A stretch of DNA of 64,000 nt from Halosimplex amylolyticum (GTDB taxonomy: Archaea > Halobacteriota > Halobacteria > Halobacteriales > Haloarculaceae), in contig NZ_JBLKNW010000009.1 of the NCBI RefSeq assembly GCF_051414035.1, forward strand, positions 66,417 through 130,416, read 5' to 3'. Shown piece by piece: positions 16,459 to 24,372 of the stretch. A program made the position numbers and the translations under genes. The notes under the pieces were generated by a model. That model saw only the letters and a program-made list of their open reading frames with translations, had not been told where the DNA came from and searched no databases. Each line of letters opens with the position of its first letter. Position 1 is the first letter of the stretch.

Positions 16459-17094
16459 ATGCCGATCGATCCGGTTTGTGGTATGGAAGCCAGTGAGTCA
16501 AACGAGATAACCGCCCAATTTGAGGGAACGACGTACTACTTCTGTTCGACTGACTGCCGCGACTTCTTCGACGAGCACCCGAAACGATTCGTCGACCAGC
16601 CACATCCCCACCTCAGCGAGGCGAGCGGCGTGACGGTTCCGCGCTTGTACTACGGCCGCGCTGGCGGCGAGTTCGACCTGTCGATCGCCGATCCTGAATC
16701 GCTGAGCGTCGGTGACCGCGTCGAGTTCCGGAAGACACTCACCGATGACGACGTCCGGAAGTTCGCCGAGGCGACCGGCGACACGAACGCGCTCCACCTG
16801 AACGATTCGTTCGCGGAGAAGACTCGCTTCGGCGGTCGCATCGCTCATGGGACGCTCGTTTCGGGACTCATCAGCGCAGCACTGGCCTGTCTCCCTGGAC
16901 TCTCGATATACCTCTCACAGAATCTCGAGTTCGAGGGGCCGGTGCATATCGGCGAGACGCTCACGACGGTCTGTGAGGTCAACGACGACCTCGATGGCGA
17001 CCGCTATCAACTGACGACCCGTATCGAGAACGGTGACGGGGAACGCGTCCTCGACGGAACGGCCACGGTCCTCGTCGATCCCCTGCCGGCGTAG
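16459..17094 (+). CDS. YHS domain fused to a MaoC-like (R)-enoyl-CoA hydratase
   Basis: 211 residues. Residues 1-50 are a YHS domain ('DPVCGMEASESNE', 'TTYYFCSTDCRDFF'). Residues about 75-208 are a MaoC/hot-dog hydratase with 'FAEATGDTNALHLND' holding the catalytic Asp and His of the hydratase-2 motif, and 'RIAHGTLVSGLISA'. MaoC enzymes hydrate trans-2-enoyl-CoA to (R)-3-hydroxyacyl-CoA, for example for polyhydroxyalkanoate supply. The fused YHS domain suggests metal control of that activity or of its location. A paralogous MaoC domain at 44726-45655 carries CBS domains instead. Confidence 0.87.
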   Translation: MPIDPVCGMEASESNEITAQFEGTTYYFCSTDCRDFFDEHPKRFVDQPHPHLSEASGVTVPRLYYGRAGGEFDLSIADPESLSVGDRVEFRKTLTDDDVRKFAEATGDTNALHLNDSFAEKTRFGGRIAHGTLVSGLISAALACLPGLSIYLSQNLEFEGPVHIGETLTTVCEVNDDLDGDRYQLTTRIENGDGERVLDGTATVLVDPLPA

Positions 17095-17152
17095 TCGGTT
17101 GGGACTGAGTTACTTGGCATTCGGCCCCGTAGGACCGACGAGGAGAGACACT

Positions 17153-17515
17153 ATGGCTACACAGCGCTCGTCCGACGGATGGTTTCGGATCGTCGTCGTC
17201 GTCCTTGGCGTCATCGTCCTGTTACCACTGTTGATGATGGTGTTCGCGATGCCGATGATGGGGATGATGGGCTGGTGGTGGGGCGACGGCATGGCTAGCG
17301 GCCTCTCGCCTCTGTGGGGACTCGGGATGATGCTCGTCTGGCTAGTCGTCTTGGTCGGTATCGGCTACCTCCTGTACCGCGGGCTTGTCGGCGGGACTGG
17401 GTCAGACGCACTCAACGATCCGGCGGTCGAGGAACTGCGGGTCGCATATGCCCGGGGCGACCTCTCGGAGGCAGAGTTCGAAGAGCGGCGGGCGAAACTC
17501 CAGTCGGACGAATGA
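17153..17515 (+). CDS. SHOCT-domain membrane protein (3)
   Basis: 120 residues from ATG at 17153. Two membrane helices ('IVVVVLGVIVLLPLLMMVFA' and 'GLGMMLVWLVVLVGIGYLLYR') flank a Met/Gly/Trp loop ('MPMMGMMGWWWGDGMA'). The C-terminus is a SHOCT motif ('LRVAYARGDLSEAEFEERRAKL'). Same layout as the 12233-12586 product. The Met-rich loop on the outer side could bind Cu(I). It starts 58 bases after the YHS-MaoC gene on the same strand. Confidence 0.82.
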   Translation: MATQRSSDGWFRIVVVVLGVIVLLPLLMMVFAMPMMGMMGWWWGDGMASGLSPLWGLGMMLVWLVVLVGIGYLLYRGLVGGTGSDALNDPAVEELRVAYARGDLSEAEFEERRAKLQSDE

Positions 17516-17590
17516 CCGAATCAACAATCAGCACTCACTGTAGGTGGCCAGCGACGAAACGGTTTCCTGAATCGTCTCCGTAGTTTCGGT

Positions 17591-17797
17591 ATGTCCACTA
17601 CCGTTTCGACACCTGATGCGGACGAGGCCTGTAGGTACTGCGGGGCCCGGATCTTCGACCATGATCCGATCTGCGTTCGGGACTGCACCGACGATTGCGG
17701 CTCACCGACCTACTTCTGTAACTACGCGTGCCTGTCGGCACACATCGACGAAAGTGACCTCACAGCTGGGAACGCATGTGAGTGGTCTCCCGAGTAA
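17591..17797 (+). CDS. Small Cys-rich zinc-finger-like protein
   Basis: 68 residues with seven or more cysteines arranged as 'CRYCGARIFDHDPICVRDC' and 'CGSPTYFCNYACLSAHI'. The pairs resemble a treble-clef or TRASH-like metal site. No DNA-binding helix or membrane segment is evident. Such small haloarchaeal zinc-finger proteins are common and mostly uncharacterised. It ends the plus-strand part of the metal island, directly before a permease remnant on the other strand. Confidence 0.72.
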   Translation: MSTTVSTPDADEACRYCGARIFDHDPICVRDCTDDCGSPTYFCNYACLSAHIDESDLTAGNACEWSPE

Positions 17798-17808
17798 ACG
17801 ACTGCCGA

Positions 17809-18108
17809 TCACTCGACGTCCGTCGCCCGGTAGAAGACAAGAACGCCGATAGCGAGGAGGCCGACGGCATATGCGACGGCTGCACCGAAGTCCCACGCGT
17901 CGACGCTTGACGTGAACACCGCGTCGAAGAGGACGTTTGTCGCATAGTGGCTCGGTAGTAGTGTCGTCCACTCGGGCGCGTCGGTCGCGAGCGGGTTCTG
18001 GAACATGAGGACGTCCACCATCGGGGAGAACAGCATCACGTACACCCCGCCCAGCCGACCCAGGACGATACCGACGACGACGGGCCGACCGCGACTCACG
18101 ACGGCGAG
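17809..18108 (-). pseudogene. ABC-2 type permease C-terminal fragment
   Basis: About 100 codons ending at a normal stop. They cover the last part of an ABC-2 permease: 'VYVMLFSPMVDVLMFQNPL', 'LPSHYATNVLFDAVFTSS' and a final helix ('AVAYAVGLLAIGVLVFY'). It is homologous to the decayed fragment at 13876-14330. The N-terminal membrane domain is absent: at about 18095 the sequence runs into a fragment of a YHS protein on the other strand. The pieces mark a rearrangement point. Confidence 0.6.
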
Positions 18109-18228
18109 ACCTACCACTTCTGCTCGCGCACCTGCAAGCGCGCGTTCGAGGACGACCCGAGCGGATTCACACCCAGTCGCCCACAGAGGGCTGGTTCAGA
18201 TCCCTCTCAGGGCCATGATCATCACTAA
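18082..18228 (+). pseudogene. YHS/TRASH-domain fragment
   Basis: The plus frame ending at TAA 18226-18228 contains the second half of a metal-binding YHS/TRASH domain: 'THDGETYHFCSRTCKRAFED'. The first half with its CxM/CxxC motif is missing and no start codon is present. It abuts and slightly overlaps the permease fragment on the other strand, so the join is probably a deletion or recombination scar. Confidence 0.5.
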
Positions 18229-18272
18229 ACTCGATCGCTTGACCTCTATCGACGCCGATTGTCCGTCCGCCG

Positions 18273-18773
18273 TTATGCAACGATTAGCCCGACCGAACGG
18301 ACGGCCACGAGGTGGCGGTTGCCGAGGAACCTCACTTCCTCAAGCAAATCATGTGAATCTATCTCGCCATCAGCCCAAGACATCATGTAAATCTCCTCGA
18401 GTTCGAGCAGACGCGTCTGGACGAATAATCCAGGGTGCTCCCTGGTATGGTTCCCCGTTCGCCTCAACGGTTCTCGGGTACACGATCGGTCGTCAGGCGG
18501 AGATATCGTCGCCCGGACGGGCCCGTGGTAGGTGCCGTGATACTCATTGATGAAGCGCCGAGCGCGGGCGAACTGGTCGTCGGAATACTCGTCGCAAAGA
18601 GAGGTCGATATCGTCTGACTGCAGAATCCACGGAGTCCTGCTTCCCCAAACATGGCTGCACCGGTTTCCAGGCGAACGTCCATCGAAATGCCTGTGGGAC
18701 GCCGCCGAAGACTAGTAATTGTGGGATATAGAGTCTGATTCTTGTTGAGCGATGTTCCCAACGATCGTACCAA
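18273..18773 (-). pseudogene. Decayed amidohydrolase-like fragment
   Basis: The minus frame holds pieces resembling a metal-dependent amidohydrolase (chlorohydrolase/SsnA-like): 'GAAMFGEAGLRGFCSQTIST', 'FINEYHGTYHGPVRATISP', 'LLEEVRFLGNRHLVAV'. The usual metal-binding His-x-His and the C-terminal half are absent, and conserved 'ALSPH'-type residues look substituted. No convincing start is present. I read it as a remnant; the family call is tentative. Confidence 0.35.
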
Positions 18774-18904
18774 CTCGAGCTATTCCGTCTTCGGCATTCT
18801 AATGATCTTCAGAGGCTCGTCGTCAGCGTTGTCTTTTGTCACGTTGGCGGACCTAATCCACTGGTCGCCTGTCCCACTGGGATGTAATAAATTATCCAAC
18901 AATT

Positions 18905-18947
18905 ATGTAACAAAGTAACAGCCAACAACAAGGTATATGTAACAAAG
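18905..18947 (+). repeat. Two direct repeats upstream of the T4SS-like operon
   Basis: ATGTAACAAAG occurs at 18905-18915 and again at 18937-18947, 32 bases apart (three helical turns), in an AT-rich patch. The second copy overlaps a TATA-like 'GGTATATG' at 18932-18939. The spacing and position before the first gene of the secretion-like operon suggest operator half-sites for a regulator that covers the promoter. Confidence 0.5.
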
Positions 18948-19010
18948 GGTGTCAACCAATCAATAGACACTGGCCGCGACCTCGTTCCGGGGGGAACGGG
19001 GGGACGGCGA

Positions 19011-19442
19011 GTGGCGACACTGGAAATCATGCGCCCTGTCAGTGACATCGATAACGAAGGGGAATCGATTCATAAAGCAGTCCGGGCCCTGAGACGGGCC
19101 GTTCCGAAACTGGGGGTCCTCACGGTCGCAGTGGTCATGTTCGCGGTGGAACCGGCGAGTGCGCAGTCCGTCGGTGAATCCTTCTGCGACACGGACATGG
19201 CCACGACGATCAAGAATCTCTTCACGCTCATCCAGTTCGGCGGTCCGCTCGTGGGTGGCGTCGTCGCGCTCGGTGCGACGGTCGCGCTGCCGCTATTCAG
19301 ACGAGCGGATACGAAAAAGGAGCTAAAGTCGATGCGTGCGCAGGCGGTCATCTGGGGCGTCATCGCGGCGCCACTCGGGACGACCATCCTGCAGTTCCTG
19401 CTCACGTCCGTCGTGGCGGGTGGGTCGAGTTGCAGCTTCTGA
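19011..19442 (+). CDS. Pilin-like (VirB2-type) small membrane protein of T4SS-like operon
   Basis: 143 residues from GTG at 19011, or 137 from ATG at 19029. An N-terminal signal segment ('VPKLGVLTVAVVMFAVEPASA') is followed by 'SFCDTDMATTIKNLFTLIQFG' and two hydrophobic helices ('PLVGGVVALGATVALPLF', 'AVIWGVIAAPLGTTILQFLL') joined by a short basic loop. Size, leader and two-helix layout match VirB2/TrbC-type pilins, and it is the first gene of the operon. Sequence identity to bacterial VirB2 is not visible to me, so the role is from layout and context. Confidence 0.6.
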   Translation: MATLEIMRPVSDIDNEGESIHKAVRALRRAVPKLGVLTVAVVMFAVEPASAQSVGESFCDTDMATTIKNLFTLIQFGGPLVGGVVALGATVALPLFRRADTKKELKSMRAQAVIWGVIAAPLGTTILQFLLTSVVAGGSSCSF

Positions 19443-21151
19443 TCCGCACGCTGGGCGTCGGCGCGGCCGTCATGTTCGCCGTCGCCGTGAGCGCACTCGT
19501 TGCGACGCAGTCGGTCACCCGCCCACTCGGCGCACCACAGGTCGGCCCGAACGAGACCGGTCACCACCACGACAGCGACCGGAGTCTGTGGTCACGGGAC
19601 CGCGATAGCGTCGACCGGCCGACGCTGCGGAACTGGACGGGAGACGATGCGCCCAAGCGCTCGCTCGCCGCGACGACGGACGTTCCGTTCAATCGCCCAC
19701 CCGGCGCGGTCGGCGAGTGGAATCGTGACGTCGTCTCCGACTTTCCGAGTTTCCGGACGGACACGTCGGTCTACCCGTCTGTCGCGACGCCCGTCGACGG
19801 GACGTACGTTCGCGACGCGTACGTCGAAATCTTCGCCGTCCAGCCGTCGACGATCGTCCGGGCGACGCCCGACATCCAGCCCCACTACGCTGCACCAAAC
19901 GGCGAGCTCTTCGCGACGCTCGATTATCGGTTCGTCGTCCCAGAAGACTCCAGTACGCCGTACAACAACGAGACCTGGCAGCTACAGGCGCACAACGTCT
20001 CCAGGATACACCTCCTCGTCGACGGCGAACCTGAAGCCGAACGGCCGGGGACGCGCGTTGCGACCCTGGAGTACGATCTCGCCGAGCATCCCGGGACCGA
20101 CCACACGCTCACGATCGAGACGAACGTCACCGTCTCGCTCCAGCGCCACCACGAGTGGTGTTCGAATCTCACGGCAGGTAACTGCACGGAGTGGTCCTCG
20201 GAGACCACGAATATCACGGAGAGCGTTACCGTCTCGGACTCGATCGACGTCACCGAGTACACCCTCGACGTGTCCGGTTCCTACGCGCGCTTCCCAGACG
20301 GCGATCTCGGTATTTTCGTCTACAAAGACGACCCGTGGCTGGGCTACGAACTTCCCGGTGGCCGCATCAACGGGATCTGGCGTTTCTACTCCGCCCGTGA
20401 CCCGGGCTGGGATCAGCTCGTGACCGCGACGGCGGATGGTAAGTCGGTAGACCACTCGCCGATCCATCCGTTGCAGCTCTCGGCGTACCCGATAAAGACA
20501 GGGCCGACTGCCTCGCCGGTAGAGACCGTCTCGATCCGCGACGTCTACGGGTGGGAGTACCAGCCACCGTCACTTCCGGGAACGGTCCATCTCGACGTCC
20601 TCGAACAGCCGTATCGAGGGAGTTTCAGACTCGCAGCGCACTTCCAGACGCCCAACCAGACCATCTCGGATCTGACTGCCTACGGGCTCGTCCACGGCGT
20701 GAAGACCGATACCGACCCCGAGGCCTACGAAGAGATCCCGATCCACCGGAGCAATCTCACGCTCGACGTGCTGAACACGACTTCGGAGACCGCAACCGTT
20801 CGCATCACGCTCACAGATGCGCAGACAGGCGATCCCATCGCGACCGAGGAGCGCGACGGCTACGTCATGCTTGCCGGTGAGCGCGTCCAGACAGGCTCCG
20901 ATGGGACGCTCACGAAGACCATCGACCGACCGGCCGGAGCCATCAGCGCGCGCTACGAACCCAAACACTGGTGGCTGCATTCGATCGGCTACGTCGGGGA
21001 CTCGGACGCCTCGTCTGTGCAGGGGACGGTGCTGACGATCGTCCGGTGGATCTACCGTGCAGGCGTACCAGTGTCACTGTTCTTGCTGGCCGTGTTCTTC
21101 ATCGACCGGATCACGGGGATGCCCATCTGGCCCCCATGGAGGGGACTATGA
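19430..21151 (+). CDS. Large exported membrane-anchored protein of T4SS-like operon
   Basis: 573 residues from TTG at 19430, overlapping the previous gene by 13 bases; ATG at 19472 is an alternative. One N-terminal helix ('VGAAVMFAVAVSALVATQSV'), a large acidic beta-rich outer domain with many N-glycosylation sequons (for example NRS, NVT, NIT, NQT), and one C-terminal helix ('GVPVSLFLLAVFFIDRIT'). No catalytic motif was recognised. The position between pilin-like and lipoprotein genes suggests a surface component that contacts other cells or holds the apparatus. Confidence 0.75.
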   Translation: MQLLIRTLGVGAAVMFAVAVSALVATQSVTRPLGAPQVGPNETGHHHDSDRSLWSRDRDSVDRPTLRNWTGDDAPKRSLAATTDVPFNRPPGAVGEWNRDVVSDFPSFRTDTSVYPSVATPVDGTYVRDAYVEIFAVQPSTIVRATPDIQPHYAAPNGELFATLDYRFVVPEDSSTPYNNETWQLQAHNVSRIHLLVDGEPEAERPGTRVATLEYDLAEHPGTDHTLTIETNVTVSLQRHHEWCSNLTAGNCTEWSSETTNITESVTVSDSIDVTEYTLDVSGSYARFPDGDLGIFVYKDDPWLGYELPGGRINGIWRFYSARDPGWDQLVTATADGKSVDHSPIHPLQLSAYPIKTGPTASPVETVSIRDVYGWEYQPPSLPGTVHLDVLEQPYRGSFRLAAHFQTPNQTISDLTAYGLVHGVKTDTDPEAYEEIPIHRSNLTLDVLNTTSETATVRITLTDAQTGDPIATEERDGYVMLAGERVQTGSDGTLTKTIDRPAGAISARYEPKHWWLHSIGYVGDSDASSVQGTVLTIVRWIYRAGVPVSLFLLAVFFIDRITGMPIWPPWRGL

Positions 21152-21987
21152 CGGACGAGAATCCATCCCGACGGCAATTCCTCCGGGGCGGGCTGGCGCT
21201 TTCAACGGTCGGTATTGCTGGGTGTGCCAAGCTCGGCCCGATTGGAAGTACCGGGAGTTCCGTCATCACGGGCACGTCGATTTCTGGGTCGACGCTGGTC
21301 GTGGAACTGGAGGACGACCACGAAGTCTCCAAGGTCAACCTGATAGATTCGTCTGGGAGTTCGTTCAAGTCCGCACAGGTTACGACAGGTGCGACTAAAG
21401 TCTCCATCGAACTTTTCGATCTCAGTCGAGACTGGAGCTATCAACCGGGTAAACATTCGATAGTCGCTGTAGCTGACAGTGAGGAAGTCGGATCCACTAC
21501 GATCAACCTTCAACCGGAGCTGGAAATCAAGGATATCGAGCAATACACCGATGGTCGGCCAACACCGTCGAACAGAGCGAATCTTCTTGTTACAGTTGAA
21601 AATGTCGGGACTGGACCGACTTGGGTATATCACGTCGGGTACGAGAATGCGCTTCATTCTCCCGCGAATCGGATTCCCACAAATCAATACGCTCGGACAA
21701 GTCCGTTATTGAACCTTGACAAGCCAGAGTCAACAGAAGAGCTTGTTCTAGATCCAGAAGATTCGGTAACGCTTCTTGGAACAGACTCGCCCTTACTCCT
21801 CTCTGAGGATGATCACTGTAACAACCTGCAAGTTGAGATGTCGGTCATTGTCTCTGCTGGCATTGGTGAAAATGCCCGGAAAGAGGTCCAAGCAATCCTT
21901 GGTGGGGAGCCTGAACGAGCGAACTTTCGAGGGACTTGTAGTGACATTCGGTTACAATATGATGGGACGGTGAGGAGTGATGGTTGA
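21148..21987 (+). CDS. Tat lipoprotein of T4SS-like operon
   Basis: 279 residues from ATG at 21148, overlapping the previous stop by four bases. The Tat motif 'SRRQFLRGG' and lipobox 'IAGC' (Cys about 26) indicate an exported, lipid-anchored protein. Two beta-sandwich-like parts follow, including 'RANLLVTVENVGTGPTWVY', typical of CARDB-like adhesion domains. From about base 21450 the codons become clearly more AT-rich than at the gene start. Function unknown; it may vary between strains as an exposed component. Confidence 0.75.
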   Translation: MTDENPSRRQFLRGGLALSTVGIAGCAKLGPIGSTGSSVITGTSISGSTLVVELEDDHEVSKVNLIDSSGSSFKSAQVTTGATKVSIELFDLSRDWSYQPGKHSIVAVADSEEVGSTTINLQPELEIKDIEQYTDGRPTPSNRANLLVTVENVGTGPTWVYHVGYENALHSPANRIPTNQYARTSPLLNLDKPESTEELVLDPEDSVTLLGTDSPLLLSEDDHCNNLQVEMSVIVSAGIGENARKEVQAILGGEPERANFRGTCSDIRLQYDGTVRSDG

Positions 21988-23356
21988 TCGATCTCGCTGG
22001 ATTTCGATATTCAGTCTCTGTCTCGGTCTTCAATACGCTGTAGGAATTGTTTCTGCTCAAAACGGAAGCGAGGACGGTGGCGCTCTTGGCGATACTATTG
22101 TATGGGCTATCAAGAAAGCTGTCAAGGTTCTCTTTCGCCCACTCAAAGGAATAATTCAGAATCATGCAAACGACGCAATTAGTGTGATAATTGGGACTCC
22201 CCATCCAAACGCGGTGTTTACAGCGCCTACAAACAGCACTTGGCCGAGTATCTATGGGTATTTCTGGGATGTGATGGTACCCCTGGCATTGTTGCTATGG
22301 GCGCTATCAATTGGTATCGTAATTTTCCTTGAGTCTACAAGTTTTCTCTTCAGTGGTTATCACCGTTCGAAGCTCAAGCGTAGGGCCTTTTCTGGGTTAC
22401 TCGGCGTTTTGGCGTGGTGGTGGATGGATGCACTTGCTCGGCAGTTCAGTAACGAACTTGCGGTCTTTATCGCCCCTGATCTCTCTACAATTTCGCTGTT
22501 TGAGACTCTTTCTTTAGGGAGTGTAGGTGCGCTAATAACAGCAATAACCTACTCTGTCGACTTCTTCTTACTTGCACTCGTTATCCTCATCTACTTCATT
22601 AGAGAGATCGTTCTATATCTGTTCACGCTCTTGATGCCGGTCCTGATTGCCCTGTGGATTCCGGGGGTTGGACCATTTAGTCTCGTCTCGAAGTTCATGA
22701 AACGCCTCGCAGGATTCTACGTCCCATTTTTGTTTATGACGGTGCCTGTAGCAGTACTATTTAGATTGGGTCACCTTCTCGGCGAGAATTTTGGATTTTC
22801 AACACAAGGACTTGGCCTATGGCTCACAGCCCTCATCATCCCAATTGTCGCCATCGCCTCTCCGTTCGTCCTCTTCTGGCAGGCCGGGTCGATATTCTTC
22901 ATGGCGCAGAGCGCCTCTCGGCACGCGTCGTCACGACTAGCCCGGTCAAGGGTAAACCGTACCAGGGACACCGGGAATTCCGCACTCCACAGCGGTCGCA
23001 ACTTCGTCCGGGGTGTCCGCGGCCAGGCCGCAATCAGATCTGACGGGCAGGCGGTCTTCGACTCCGGGAATTCACGGGCACACGCCGCTGGATCGCGACT
23101 CAACGACACAGGGTCGCGTCTCCGCGGGACATTCCGTCGCACTACCAGCACGGATGCCCGTTCAGACGGTGGCTCCACGGGCAAATCCGGGAGTTCAGAT
23201 ACGATCGAGACCACGGACAGCCAGGCCGATTCGGACGATGGAGACGACCGAGACCGTCAGTTCGACGCTCTTCGGGACCCGGAGCGGACGGGGACCCAGT
23301 CCAGTGACGACAGCAAGCGCAGTGCGATCGACGACGACCCACGGTACATCCGCTAA
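21980..23356 (+). CDS. VirB6/TrbL-like polytopic membrane protein
   Basis: 458 residues from ATG at 21980 (GTG at 21977 also possible), overlapping the lipoprotein stop. A signal-like N-terminus, then six to seven membrane helices, among them 'VPLALLLWALSIGIVIFL', 'FFLLALVILIYFIREIVLYL' and 'LGLWLTALIIPIVAIASPFV'. The last 140 residues are hydrophilic, rich in Arg, Ser, Asp and Thr, and probably cytoplasmic. This layout and its place before VirB3/VirB4-like genes match the VirB6/TrbL inner-membrane channel. The first 300 codons are AT-rich, the tail GC-rich. Confidence 0.7.
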   Translation: MVDRSRWISIFSLCLGLQYAVGIVSAQNGSEDGGALGDTIVWAIKKAVKVLFRPLKGIIQNHANDAISVIIGTPHPNAVFTAPTNSTWPSIYGYFWDVMVPLALLLWALSIGIVIFLESTSFLFSGYHRSKLKRRAFSGLLGVLAWWWMDALARQFSNELAVFIAPDLSTISLFETLSLGSVGALITAITYSVDFFLLALVILIYFIREIVLYLFTLLMPVLIALWIPGVGPFSLVSKFMKRLAGFYVPFLFMTVPVAVLFRLGHLLGENFGFSTQGLGLWLTALIIPIVAIASPFVLFWQAGSIFFMAQSASRHASSRLARSRVNRTRDTGNSALHSGRNFVRGVRGQAAIRSDGQAVFDSGNSRAHAAGSRLNDTGSRLRGTFRRTTSTDARSDGGSTGKSGSSDTIETTDSQADSDDGDDRDRQFDALRDPERTGTQSSDDSKRSAIDDDPRYIR

Positions 23357-23358
23357 CA

Positions 23359-24372
23359 ATGGACGACGACGCAACGAAACGGATTCCGAAGTCGCTCGGT
23401 ACAGACACGAAACTGCTCGGGCAGTACACGATGACAGACCTCGCCGTCGCCCTCTTCCCGGGCGTCGTTACGGTACTCCTCCTGCAGGTCGTCCTGCCCG
23501 CAAACGTGACCGTCCGCGGCTATCACCTCGACTCACTCACGCTCCCACTCGCCGGTGTGATGATCGCCCTCGGCGGAATCTTCGTCTACCTCACGCCGGC
23601 CTACACCACCAGCGCCGACTGGGTAACGTCGATGCTGACCTTCCATCGCCGGTCGAGCCAACTCGACCACGAGGCGGCCAAGGAGTACACCCAGATCGAA
23701 CGAGTGTATCCCGACCGCGGTGCGATCGAACGGACCGACGGTGCGGTCATCGGGATGGTCCAGGTCATCCCACCGACGATGGCGCTCGCGACGAGCGAGG
23801 AGTGGGCGACGAAGGCCGAGGCGTTCCAGGACTTCCTGAACACGACCGTCGAGTTCCCCATTCAGATCTACTCGACTACTCAGCCGTTTCCCGTCGACGA
23901 GCACCTCGCCGAGTACGAGTCACGTCTCGACGACCCCGACGTCGAGGCGAACCCACGGCTCGAAGCGCTCATCGAGAACTACGTCCAGTGGTACGAGGCG
24001 GAACTCGACGAGCGCCGGATGACCATTCGCGACCACTACGTAGTGGTCCCAGTGACGCCGGCGGAGGTACAGTTCGACGAGGCGAGTCTCGCGCAGAAAC
24101 TCGCCGACCTCCCGGTACTCGGTCTGTTCGTCCGGGAGCTGTTCGCACCGCGGAAGGCCATCGAACGGGCGGCACTCATCGAAGAACTCGACGACCGACT
24201 GTCGCGCGTTCAGTCGGGGCTTCGGTCGATCGACGGCTGTACGGCCCACCGGGTCGACGCGACCGAGGCGACGAGGATCGTCGGCGAGTACTGGAGTGAC
24301 GAGTCACAGAACTACGGCCAGCTTGACCAGGTGCTTCGTACGCGCGGTATCGTCGGAGGTGGACAGGCATGA
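23359..24372 (+). CDS. PrgI/VirB3-like membrane protein
   Basis: 337 residues. A short cytoplasmic N-terminus ('RIPKSLGTDTKLLGQYTMTD'), two adjacent helices ('LAVALFPGVVTVLLLQVVL', 'LAGVMIALGGIFVYLTPAY') and a long soluble domain starting with 'YTQIERVYPDRGAIERTDG' that resembles the N-terminal part of VirB4 proteins. Two helices plus a cytosolic domain just before the VirB4 gene is the archaeal version of VirB3/PrgI. It overlaps the ATPase start by four bases. Confidence 0.75.
   Translation: MDDDATKRIPKSLGTDTKLLGQYTMTDLAVALFPGVVTVLLLQVVLPANVTVRGYHLDSLTLPLAGVMIALGGIFVYLTPAYTTSADWVTSMLTFHRRSSQLDHEAAKEYTQIERVYPDRGAIERTDGAVIGMVQVIPPTMALATSEEWATKAEAFQDFLNTTVEFPIQIYSTTQPFPVDEHLAEYESRLDDPDVEANPRLEALIENYVQWYEAELDERRMTIRDHYVVVPVTPAEVQFDEASLAQKLADLPVLGLFVRELFAPRKAIERAALIEELDDRLSRVQSGLRSIDGCTAHRVDATEATRIVGEYWSDESQNYGQLDQVLRTRGIVGGGQA

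Noticed and set aside
19500..20423. 307-codon plus-strand frame inside the large surface-protein gene
   Set aside because: Extremely Arg/Ser/Thr-rich, typical of an out-of-frame shadow in GC-rich DNA; the overlapping 573-residue frame has proper membrane anchors.
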